From: Pseudoclavibacter caeni
GTDB lineage: Bacteria > Actinomycetota > Actinomycetes > Actinomycetales > Microbacteriaceae
DNA: 62,820 bases
Direction of reading: 5' to 3'
Assembly (NCBI RefSeq): GCF_008831125.1
Contig: NZ_WBKA01000009.1
Span: 1-62,820, forward strand
Shown here piece after piece: positions 54,884-62,622 of this stretch. The position numbers and the translations under genes were made by a program. The notes below the pieces were generated by a model. The model was given only the letters and a program-made list of their open reading frames with translations, had not been told where the DNA came from and did no database searches. Positions within the stretch are counted from its first letter, which is position 1. Every line of letters begins with the position of its first letter.

Positions 54884-55351
54884 TCAGCCCGCGAATCCCG
54901 CCACGACCTCGCGCAGGCGGGCGATGTTGCGCTCATACCGGGCGCGCAGCCGCTCGGGTGGGGTGTTGCCGAGGTTCGAGGTCATGTCCGCGAGCTTCAC
55001 CGTGATCGCGATGCGATCGCCCGAGGCGATGACCCGGTCGATGAACTCGTCGTACGTCTCGCCGTCGCGGCGCGAGTCGATGCGCAGTGACGCAACGAGG
55101 TCGCCGAACTCCGCCTCGAGCCGGTCGACGTACTCGGGATGGTCCTCCAGCACGTCGTGCAGCCATGCGGCGGCCTCCACGCGCGGGTCGTCGCTCAGGG
55201 TCCGCGCGATCGTCGCCGCCAGTGCCAGATGCACCAGGTAGGGGTACTCGCCCCAGCGGTTGGTGCTGTGCGCGGTGCCGGCCAGGCGGATCGCCCGCTG
55301 GGTCGGGTCGCCGGATGCGGCATCCAGACGGGGTGGGGTCACGGTGCTCAT
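54884..55351 (-). CDS. HD-domain phosphohydrolase (SpoT/RelA hydrolase-like)
   Basis: 155 residues. YLVHLALAATIARTLSDDPR carries the first His, AAAWLHDVLEDHPEY the HD pair, and KLADMTSNLGNTPP the distal Asp. This matches the small alarmone hydrolase-like HD proteins that may cleave (p)ppGpp or nucleotides. No synthetase domain. ATG 55351; a GAGGGGAGG ribosome-binding stretch lies directly upstream. Confidence 0.9.
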   Translation of the reverse strand: MSTVTPPRLDAASGDPTQRAIRLAGTAHSTNRWGEYPYLVHLALAATIARTLSDDPRVEAAAWLHDVLEDHPEYVDRLEAEFGDLVASLRIDSRRDGETYDEFIDRVIASGDRIAITVKLADMTSNLGNTPPERLRARYERNIARLREVVAGFAG

Positions 55352-55519
55352 GCCTTCCTCCCCTCGAGATGTTCATGTAGAGCCTACGACCGACCGCCGA
55401 CACGGAGGACGTGCGCGCCTCGGCGGGGGCAGCCGCACGGCCGCGCCCTCCGGCCGTGACCACGGGCAGAGCACCCAGGCGCCGCCGTCCATGTCAGCGG
55501 GTGCACGTAGCATCGTGGC

Positions 55520-55720
55520 ATGAGATTCGGCATGCGCACTCCATCGATCAGCAGATCCCTCAAGGCCCGCACGACCGGGCGGCTCAAGCGTTCGGTGAAG
55601 CGCGCGGTGATCCCCGGCTACGGACGCCACGGCATGGGGTTCGCGAAGAGCCCGAAGCAGTCGGTGCGCGACGCGGCATACCGGCGCACGACGTTCCGCC
55701 TCTGGGACCTGTTCCGGTAG
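55520..55720 (+). CDS. Small basic conserved protein
   Basis: 66 residues, pI strongly basic: SRSLKARTTGRLKRSVKRAV followed by IPGYGRHGMGFAKSPKQSV and a RTTFRLWDLF end. I recognise this pattern (SxKARTTGRxKRxxKRxxIPGYGxxGMG) as a recurring small actinobacterial protein without known function. Probably nucleic-acid binding from charge alone. Located just upstream of the helicase-sigma gene. Confidence 0.72.
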   Translation: MRFGMRTPSISRSLKARTTGRLKRSVKRAVIPGYGRHGMGFAKSPKQSVRDAAYRRTTFRLWDLFR

Positions 55721-55741
55721 CGGGTGGCGCGATGACGGCGA

Positions 55742-55760
55742 CCCGTTCGACGTGAACGGG
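55742..55760. promoter_or_regulatory. Inverted repeat before the helicase-sigma gene
   Basis: CCCGTTC-gacgt-GAACGGG, perfect 7-base arms, between the small basic gene (stop 55720) and the ATG at 55789. Either a weak terminator or hairpin of the upstream gene or an operator for the fusion gene. Confidence 0.5.
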
Positions 55761-55788
55761 GCCGTGAGACGTATCGAGGGGGAGGCAC

Positions 55789-58203
55789 ATGGCACGGATG
55801 CTCTACCAGTGGCAGCAGGAGGCCTTCGAAGCCTGGGCGGCGCACGAACACCGCGGCGTCATCGAGGCGATCACCGGCTCCGGCAAGACCCGGCTCGGGG
55901 TGCTCGCCGCCCGGGCGGCGCTCATGGCCGGTTACAAGGTCGTCGTCATGGTCCCGACGATCGAGCTGCTCGACCAGTGGATGCGGACGCTGCATGACGA
56001 GCTGCCCGAGGTCACGGTCGGCCGGCTCGGCGGCGGCCGGCACGACGACCTGCACCGGCACGACCTCGTCATCGGCACCGTCCACAGCATCGCGCCCACG
56101 TTCGATCACGACGCCGTGCCGCTGCTCAGCAGACACAGACAGGGGCTCGTCATCGCCGACGAGTGCCACCGGTATGCCGCCGACCGGTTCGCCGGCGCGC
56201 TCAGCGAGCATTTCGACTGGCGGCTCGGCCTCACCGCCACCTACGAGCGCGCCGATGGCCTGCACGAGGAGGTGCTCGACCCGTTCTTCGGCGGGGCCGT
56301 CCACCGGCTCTGGTACGATCGGGCGCTCGCCGAGGGCGTGATCGCTCCGTTCGACATCGCCCTGGTCGGCGTGGAGCTCGACGCGGGGCCGCGGGCACGG
56401 TACGACGCGCTGTCGAAGCAGATCCGTGAGACCCGGCAGGCGCTGCTGGGGTATCTGCCGGCCGATGTGCGCGACCGGCACGCGGGCGGCGCGGGGGAGG
56501 GCGTGCCGTTCCCCGTGCTGCTGCGGTTCGTGACCGCCTGGGCGGCGAGCCCGGAGGAGAGCCCGAGGCGCACGCTCGCCAGCCGGCTGCTCGGATCGAT
56601 CGCCGAGCGGCGGGGCCTGCTCGCCGATGCCCCTGCGAAGATCGACGCGGTCGGTGCCCTCGCCCCGGCCGTGCGTCGCGCGCACGGGTCGCTCGTGTTC
56701 GCCGAGACGAAGGACGCCGCCCGCGCCGCGTCGGCCCGGCTCGCCGATGCGGGGCTGCGCACGGCCGCGGTGTACAGCGGTCTCGGACGGGAGGAGCGCC
56801 ACGACCGGCTGGGCCGGCTGCGGGATGGTGAGATCGACGTCCTCGCCGCTCCGCGCGTGCTCGACGAGGGCATCGACGTGCCCGACGCGGATCTCGGCAT
56901 CGTCGTCGCCGCGAGCCGCAGCCGACGGCAGATGGTGCAGCGACTCGGCCGCGTCATCCGCCGCAAGCGACCGCCGCGAGCGGGCCGGCTGGTGCACCTG
57001 TACGCACTGCGGACGGTGGAGGACCCGGAGGTGTCGGGCGACGAACACCTGGCCGCCGTGCTCGAGCACGCTCGGCGGCATCGGGTGTTCACCGGCGTCG
57101 ACGATCCCGGGCTGCTGCCGTTCCTCGTCGAGCCGGTGCCGGTCGACGATCGCGAGCCCGACCTCGTCGCCGAGCCGGAGCTGTTCGGCCTCGATCTCGA
57201 TGGCGATGACGCCGCCGCCGCGGGCCCCGTCGAGCAGGCCGCGGGCATCCACGTCTGCGCGGACGCGTTCCACGACTGGCTGCGCGTGATCGGCCGGTAT
57301 GGGCTGTTGACAGCGGAGGAGGAGGTGGTGCTCGGCACCCGACGTCGTGCCGGCGCCGAGGCCGCGGCGGCGCTGGAACGCGGGGAGTTCACCACCCGGC
57401 GCGAACGCACCCGCCTCGAGCGGCGGGTGCGCGACGGGCGACGCGCCTGGGAGGCGTTCATCTGCGCGAATCTGCGGCTGGTGGTCAGCATCTCCACACA
57501 TTATTCGGCGCATCGTGGCATCGCCGGGCTCGACCCGATCGACCTGGTGCAGGAAAGTCATCCGGGGCTCATGCGCGCGGTGCAGAAGTTCGACGAGAGG
57601 CGAGGGCTCAAGTTCTCCACCTATGCCACGTGGTGGATTCGCCAGTCGATCACCAGGGCGCTGGCCGAGAAGTCGAGGACCATCCGCGTGCCCGTGCACG
57701 CGGATGAGCAGATCAAGAAGATCCGGCGGTCGGCCGAGCAGGTGGTGGCGGCACACCCCGAGCTCGTGACCGCCGAGGATGGTGGACGCCGTGCGGTCGT
57801 GTCGCGCGTCGCCGAGCTGCTGGACGAGTCGATCGAGCGCGTGGAATGGCTGCTGGCCCGAGACGCCCCCATTCAGTCATTGGGCGAGCCACGGTGGATC
57901 GTCGAGGACGACCGGGTGACACTCGGGACCCTGGCGGAACTCCTGCCCGATGAACGCACCGAGCAGGAGTTCGAGGAGCTCGAACGCACCGAGATCGTGG
58001 AGTCGCTGCTGCTGTCACTCGATCAGCGGGAGCGCCTGGTGCTCGAGGCGCGATTCGGGCTGCTCACCGGGGAGGAGGAGACCCTCGACCAGGTCGGGGC
58101 ACGGCTCGGCGTCACGCGAGAACGTGCACGACAGATCCAGAAGAAGGCGCTTGAGGCATTGCGAGTGCGCTGTGTGGAGTGGGAGGTCGCCCAGCCCCAC
58201 TGA
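55789..58203 (+). CDS. SF2 helicase (XPB/SSL2-like) fused to a sigma70 factor
   Basis: 804 residues in one frame. Residues ~1-420 form a DEAD/DEAH (UvrB/XPB-like) helicase: Q-region YQWQQEAFEAW, Walker A TGSGKT (29-34), DECH (124-127), LTATYER (148-154), EGIDVPDAD near 360 and QMVQRLGRVIRRKR (381-394). After a ~70-residue acidic linker a full sigma70 module follows: region 1.2 (YGLLTAEEEVVLG, ~504-516), region 2 (NLRLVVSISTHY...; KFSTYATWWIRQSITRALAE at 608-627; TIRVPVH), region 3, and region 4 HTH (QRERLVLEARFGLL; LGVTRERARQIQKKALEALR, 773-792). Region 2.2 has DLVQESHPGLMRAV, with SHP where group 1/2 factors have GN(L/I). ATG 55789 follows GAGGGGGAGG. Its role is unknown: a sigma that brings its own DNA translocase is my inference. 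Confidence 0.9.
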   Translation: MARMLYQWQQEAFEAWAAHEHRGVIEAITGSGKTRLGVLAARAALMAGYKVVVMVPTIELLDQWMRTLHDELPEVTVGRLGGGRHDDLHRHDLVIGTVHSIAPTFDHDAVPLLSRHRQGLVIADECHRYAADRFAGALSEHFDWRLGLTATYERADGLHEEVLDPFFGGAVHRLWYDRALAEGVIAPFDIALVGVELDAGPRARYDALSKQIRETRQALLGYLPADVRDRHAGGAGEGVPFPVLLRFVTAWAASPEESPRRTLASRLLGSIAERRGLLADAPAKIDAVGALAPAVRRAHGSLVFAETKDAARAASARLADAGLRTAAVYSGLGREERHDRLGRLRDGEIDVLAAPRVLDEGIDVPDADLGIVVAASRSRRQMVQRLGRVIRRKRPPRAGRLVHLYALRTVEDPEVSGDEHLAAVLEHARRHRVFTGVDDPGLLPFLVEPVPVDDREPDLVAEPELFGLDLDGDDAAAAGPVEQAAGIHVCADAFHDWLRVIGRYGLLTAEEEVVLGTRRRAGAEAAAALERGEFTTRRERTRLERRVRDGRRAWEAFICANLRLVVSISTHYSAHRGIAGLDPIDLVQESHPGLMRAVQKFDERRGLKFSTYATWWIRQSITRALAEKSRTIRVPVHADEQIKKIRRSAEQVVAAHPELVTAEDGGRRAVVSRVAELLDESIERVEWLLARDAPIQSLGEPRWIVEDDRVTLGTLAELLPDERTEQEFEELERTEIVESLLLSLDQRERLVLEARFGLLTGEEETLDQVGARLGVTRERARQIQKKALEALRVRCVEWEVAQPH

Positions 58204-58354
58204 AGCTCAGGAGCAGAAGCAGAAGAAGCGTGAGGAGGAGAACAGGCCAGAAGTGCCTCGTCAGCTGTGTCAGTCTCTGCGTGACGGCGACTCACCGCCA
58301 TACCGGCCGGCTGACCGTTCCGGCGGGCCGTCCGACCTGCGCTGGACCTGGTAG
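58172..58354 (+). CDS. Possible small overlapping ORF
   Basis: A 60-residue frame from GTG 58172, overlapping the end of the fusion gene by 32 bases: a Lys/Glu-rich helix (EAQEQKQKKREEENRPEVPR) and the tail SPPYRPADRSGGPSDLRWTW. The ordered-looking C-terminus is the only support; no ribosome-binding site is clear. It could equally be chance. Confidence 0.25.
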   Translation: MWSGRSPSPTEAQEQKQKKREEENRPEVPRQLCQSLRDGDSPPYRPADRSGGPSDLRWTW

Positions 58355-58558
58355 AAGGGAAGACCGTGCCCAACACCATCCCTGACTCTGTCGCCGCCTC
58401 GCGTCGGCGGCCGGCGATAGGGTGGGCACAGCCGTCAGACAGATTCCTCATCCGCGCGGCCGCCCGCAGAGGGGCTTGCGTCGGTGACGGGCTGTGACGG
58501 CATGTGTCACGGCGCCCTGCATCGAGCGGGACTGGGACGTCTAGGGGAGAGGGAAGCG
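58204..58558. other. 355-base region between fusion gene and GIY-YIG gene
   Basis: Contains the possible small ORF (to 58354), then leader DNA with GTGACGG repeated (58483-58500) and GGGGAGAGGGAAG before the next ATG. No terminator is obvious, so read-through from the fusion gene is possible. Confidence 0.35.
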
Positions 58559-60274
58559 ATGAGTGACTTCGCGATCGAGCGGTTCCCGTTCGACATGGAC
58601 ATCATCGACACGGCGGGGGAGACCGAGCCGAAGCTTGTCAACTGGCCCATCGTGTACACACTCGACGACGACCGGCGCATCTACGTGGGTGAGTCGCTCA
58701 GTGCCGTGAGCCGCATGCATCAGCACCACGAGCATCCTGAGAAGCAGGGGATGAAACGGGTGCGCATCGTCGTCGACGAGACGTTCAACAAGTCGGTGTG
58801 TCTGGACCTCGAGTCGTACCTCATCCGCTACTTCGCCGGCGATGGTCGCTACGAGCTCGTCAACGGCAACACCGGGGTCACCGATGCCGACTACTACGGC
58901 CGGGAGCAGTACCAGGCACGCTTCGACGAGATCTTCGAACAGCTGCGCGCCGAGGGCCTGTTCAGTCGCACGATCCCCGAGATCGAGAACAGCGACCTGT
59001 TCAAGCTCTCGCCGTACAAGGCGCTCACCCGTGACCAGGCCGTCGCGATCGAGCAGATCCTCGAGGGGCTCTCCGCTGATCAGCGCGCCGGCGTCGGCAG
59101 CGAGATCGTCGTGCAGGGCGACCCCGGCACCGGCAAGACGGTCGTCGCGATTTACCTGACGAAGCTGCTGCGCGACATCGCCCGAGCTGACCCCGACGAG
59201 CAGCCCGAGGACTCGATGTTCGCCGACTTCTTCCTCGGTGAGCATCGCGCCGCTCTCGCCGACCTGCACATCGGCATGGTGATCCCGCAGCAGTCGCTGC
59301 GCGCGTCCATCCACGACGTCTTCCGGCGCGTCACCGGCCTCCACGACGTCGACGTGCTCAGCCCGTTCGACGCGGGGAAGGCCGCCGACCCCTATGACCT
59401 CCTCATCGTCGATGAGGCCCACCGGCTCGGCCAGCGCGCCAGCCAGCCTTCCGCGATGCTCAACCGCGAGTTCACGGAGATCAACCAGACGCTGTTCGGC
59501 GACGACGACCCGCGGCACACCCAGCTCGACTGGATCCGCGCCCGCAGCCGCCACCGCATCCTGCTGCTCGACACCGCCCAGAGCGTGCGCCCCTCCGACC
59601 TGCCCACGGCCACCCTGCAACAGGTCATCGACCAGGCTGAGCAGACCGGGCGCCGCTACCCGCTGTTCTCGCAGCTGCGAGTGCAGGGAGGCCGCGACTA
59701 CATCGACTACGTGCGGCGCGTGCTGAGCGACGACCCACCCGAGCCCCGGTACTTCAGCGGCTACGACCTGCGCCTCTTCGACGACCCGGCCCAGCTCGTG
59801 CGGGTCATCCGGCAGCGGGATGCGGACATCGGCCTGTGCCGCCTCGTCGCCGGATACGGGTGGCCCTGGCGCAGCCGCAGAGACCCCTCGGCATGGGACA
59901 TCGACCTGGGCGACGTGCGTCTGCGGTGGAACAGCACCCTGACTGACTGGATCAACACGCCGGGATCCGTCGAGGAGGTCGGCTCCATCCACACGGTGCA
60001 GGGATACGACCTCAACATCGCCGGCGTCATCATCGGCCCCGAGCTGGGCTGGGATGCCGAGCGTCGCCGCCTGCGCTTCAGTCGTGCCGACTACCACGAC
60101 CGCAAGGGCAAGGAGAACAACCGCCGACTCGGCATCACCTACACCGACGACGACCTGCTCCACTACGTCGAGAACATCTACCGCGTGCTGCTCACCCGCG
60201 GCATGAAGGGCACCTACGTGTACGTCGCCGACCCCGAACTGCGCGAGCACTTGCGGCGATACTTCGAGATGTGA
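58559..60274 (+). CDS. GIY-YIG nuclease-DUF2075 ATPase/helicase
   Basis: 571 residues. Residues ~28-100 look like a GIY-YIG endonuclease: PIVYTLDDDRRIYVGES (VYT...YVG for GIY...YIG), Arg/His in SRMHQHH, and Glu in LDLESYLIRYF. From ~150 on a DUF2075/Schlafen-like P-loop ATPase: Walker A QGDPGTGKTVVAIYLTKLL (186-), VIPQQSLRASIHDVF, Walker B DLLIVDEAHRL (284-288 VDEAH), GSIHTVQGYDLNIAGVIIGP and NIYRVLLTRGMKGTYVYVAD at the end, typical of SF1-type motifs. Such combined nuclease-ATPases are common in defence and mobile regions; cellular role unproven. ATG 58559. Confidence 0.85.
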   Translation: MSDFAIERFPFDMDIIDTAGETEPKLVNWPIVYTLDDDRRIYVGESLSAVSRMHQHHEHPEKQGMKRVRIVVDETFNKSVCLDLESYLIRYFAGDGRYELVNGNTGVTDADYYGREQYQARFDEIFEQLRAEGLFSRTIPEIENSDLFKLSPYKALTRDQAVAIEQILEGLSADQRAGVGSEIVVQGDPGTGKTVVAIYLTKLLRDIARADPDEQPEDSMFADFFLGEHRAALADLHIGMVIPQQSLRASIHDVFRRVTGLHDVDVLSPFDAGKAADPYDLLIVDEAHRLGQRASQPSAMLNREFTEINQTLFGDDDPRHTQLDWIRARSRHRILLLDTAQSVRPSDLPTATLQQVIDQAEQTGRRYPLFSQLRVQGGRDYIDYVRRVLSDDPPEPRYFSGYDLRLFDDPAQLVRVIRQRDADIGLCRLVAGYGWPWRSRRDPSAWDIDLGDVRLRWNSTLTDWINTPGSVEEVGSIHTVQGYDLNIAGVIIGPELGWDAERRRLRFSRADYHDRKGKENNRRLGITYTDDDLLHYVENIYRVLLTRGMKGTYVYVADPELREHLRRYFEM

Positions 60275-60362
60275 GGGCCTCGGGGCTGGGTCTTGTGGGC
60301 TGGAGCGAGTCCGGGCGTTGCTGTGGCATCCCCCATCGGTGCCGGCCGGGCGGTGTGTTCGC

Positions 60363-61322
60363 TCAGTCCCGTTGCTCCCACCCCACTGCCAGATGCTCCG
60401 GGAACTCCGCCGGGGGTGCGGGGAACGCGATGCGGGCAGCGTCGATCACGGGGCGCCCGAAGCCGGCGCTCGCCCCTCCGGAGGCGAGATCGCGGGTGAG
60501 GTCGGAGAGATCGTCCTCGGCCACGTCCTCAGCAAGCAGGCGCACCCAGGCTTCGCCGGCATCTGTGCCGGGCAGCTCCGGGTCGAGGTAGGCGACTGCG
60601 TCAGCTCGTCGCCGCACGATCGGCTGTGCTTCGGGGCCGGCGAGCAGCGCCCGCACGAGCACCGCACGACGAACGGGGGAGAGCCGCAGCCCGTGGATGT
60701 CCGCGACCGCCAGAGCGAACAGCGCGGTCACCTCGAACTCCACCCTCGCCGTCGCCACAGGGATGACCCGGTCGACCCCGTTCTGCATGCCGCGCACCGC
60801 GATGCTCGCACCCGCGGCAGCCACCGCGCCTTGGACCGGGCCGAGCATACGGCGTCTCGAGCCCGACTTCACACCGCGGCCGGCGGCCCGCCCAGCGGTT
60901 CGGGAGCCACGACCTGACCCAGTGGTGCCCGAGCCGTCGCGTCCGCCGGCGGCCATGCCGATGCCTGTGGTGACGACCGCCGAGATCGCGGTGACCGCCG
61001 CGTCCGCGAGGAAGTGGCCGACCGTGCCGGCCTGGCCGGTGCCCGTCACCGCGGCGAGGTACTGCTTCTCGAGCCGGCGGACGAGCTCGGCCGGCGTCGC
61101 GCGCGGGGACAGCCTGCGGAGCGTGCGCACGTAGCGGCGGGCAAGCTTCTGCCGGCCGCGCACCGCATCCTGCAGCAGGCGCTCGGCAGCGGCGCGGTCG
61201 GGGTCGTCTGCGGTGTTCGTGTTGCCGTTCCTGGTGCCGCTCGTGGTGTCCCGCTTGGTGTCGTCCGAGGCTTGCCCGTTCTCGCTCTCGCCTCGGGGCA
61301 TGTCAGACCTGGGATCGTGCAT
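60363..61322 (-). CDS. Hypothetical protein with hydrophobic helical core
   Basis: 319 residues, not recognised. A charged, disordered start (~45 residues), then two helices (ERLLQDAVRGRQKLARRYVR, then PAELVRRLEKQYLAAVTGTG), a Gly/Ala/Ser/Arg-rich stretch with hydrophobic segments (VGHFLADAAVTAISAVVTTG), and a C-terminal alpha-helical domain including VEFEVTALFALAVADIHGLR and YLDPELPGTDAGEAWVRLLA. A peripheral or membrane-embedded role is possible, similar in style to EcsC-type proteins, but that is not secure. ATG 61322 follows GGAGG. Converges on the GIY-YIG gene. Confidence 0.6.
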   Translation of the reverse strand: MHDPRSDMPRGESENGQASDDTKRDTTSGTRNGNTNTADDPDRAAAERLLQDAVRGRQKLARRYVRTLRRLSPRATPAELVRRLEKQYLAAVTGTGQAGTVGHFLADAAVTAISAVVTTGIGMAAGGRDGSGTTGSGRGSRTAGRAAGRGVKSGSRRRMLGPVQGAVAAAGASIAVRGMQNGVDRVIPVATARVEFEVTALFALAVADIHGLRLSPVRRAVLVRALLAGPEAQPIVRRRADAVAYLDPELPGTDAGEAWVRLLAEDVAEDDLSDLTRDLASGGASAGFGRPVIDAARIAFPAPPAEFPEHLAVGWEQRD

Positions 61323-61408
61323 GGGGCCTCCGTTCCTCGCCGTGAAGCCCATTGTCTCGCACAGATGGGGCGGCTGGACGATAGAGGCCGAAGCGCCTCT
61401 CGCCGAGG

Positions 61409-61440
61409 CCGATTCCTGAGCCTGCAGGCCCAGGAATCGG
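61409..61440. terminator. 32-base near-perfect palindrome (hairpin)
   Basis: CCGATTCCTG-a-GCCTGCAGGC-c-CAGGAATCGG: only the a/c pair is mismatched. It lies between two minus-strand genes, just before the hypothetical gene, and so is the probable terminator of the flavin oxidoreductase transcript. Confidence 0.6.
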
Positions 61441-61566
61441 CAGTCGGCAGCCCCGTCGGTAAGGCGTTCACGAACCGTGAGCATCGGAACCGTCATCCTC
61501 GGCGTGGAAGTCATCCACGCTCGACGCAGCAGGGAACGGCACCACTTCACTCGAGTGGCTGTGACC

Positions 61567-62622
61567 TCAGCCCGCCATCGGCGACTTGGGCATGATGATC
61601 GGGCAGCGCGTACCTTCGAAGATGCTCGCGGCACACAGATTGCAGTGGATGCACAGCGACTTCTTGGCCTGATCGGCCTCGATGGTGTGGATGAGGTCGG
61701 GCTCCCGCAACAGGGCACGCGCCATGGCGACGAACTGGAAACCATCCCTCATCGCCGTTGTCATGCCCGCGTGGTCGGTCACGCCGCCGAGGAGCACCAG
61801 CGGCATGTCGAGCTCGGCGCGGAACTGCAGAGCATAGTCGCGGAAATACAGTGGCTCATACGGGTACTTCTTGAACACGGCCCAGCCGAACATCTTCATG
61901 CCCAGCTGCACGATCGGCAGCTGACTCTTGGCCATCTCATCGAGCGGGATGTCACCGCGGAACAGATACATGGGGTTCAGGAGAGAGGAGCCTCCGGTCA
62001 GCTCGAGGGCATCGAGAGTGCCATCACTCTCGAGCATCTTGGCGAAGGGAATCGACTCCTCGAGCCAGAAGCCCCCGGGCACTCCATCGGCCATGTTCAT
62101 CTTGGCCAGCACGGCTGCTCTGCCATCGACGCGCTCGCGCACGGCCTCGAGCGTCCGCCGCGCAAAACGTGCTCGGTTCTCCAGCGAACCACCCCAGCCG
62201 TCCTTGCGGTGGTTGATCTTGGGGCTGAGGAACGAGCTGATCAGATAGTTGTGTCCCAGGTGCACCTCGACGGCATCGAAGCCCACGTCGACGGCCATCT
62301 CGGCGGCGTCAGCGTGCTGACGAATGATGCGCTCGATGTCCTCCTCTGTGGCGGCTTTGTCCAGCCCCATCGCCAAGGGGTTCAGCCGAGTGGAAGGAGC
62401 GATGGAGGGCAGGCCGGTCGATCGGGCATTGGCGACGGGGCCCGCGTGCCCGATCTGAGCGGAGACCTTCGCACCGGTGGCGTGCACCGCATCCGTCAAT
62501 CGCTGCAGGCCGGGCAGCGCCTCTGAGCGCCAATAGATCTGGTCGGCCTCGGTGCGCCCCTCGGGAGCCACAGCCAGATAGGCGACAGTGGTCATGCCCA
62601 CCCCGCCTTCGCCGAGTTTGAC
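61567..62622 (-). pseudogene. Old Yellow Enzyme-family NADH:flavin oxidoreductase, 5'-truncated
   Basis: 345 codons remain from the IS border (62622); the first ATG is at 62601. The OYE TIM-barrel is clear from GGVGMTTVAYLAVAPEGRTE on: VSAQIGHAGPVANARS, DAVEVHLGHNYLISSFLSPK, SLENRARFARRTLEAV, PLVLLGGVTDHAGM, and a Cys cluster LCIHCNLCAASIFEGTRC near the end (as in enoate reductases that bind an iron-sulfur cluster). The usual first ~55 residues (FMN-binding start of the barrel) are missing, replaced by the left end of an ISL3 element. Probably inactive, unless a short protein starts at 62601. Confidence 0.85.
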
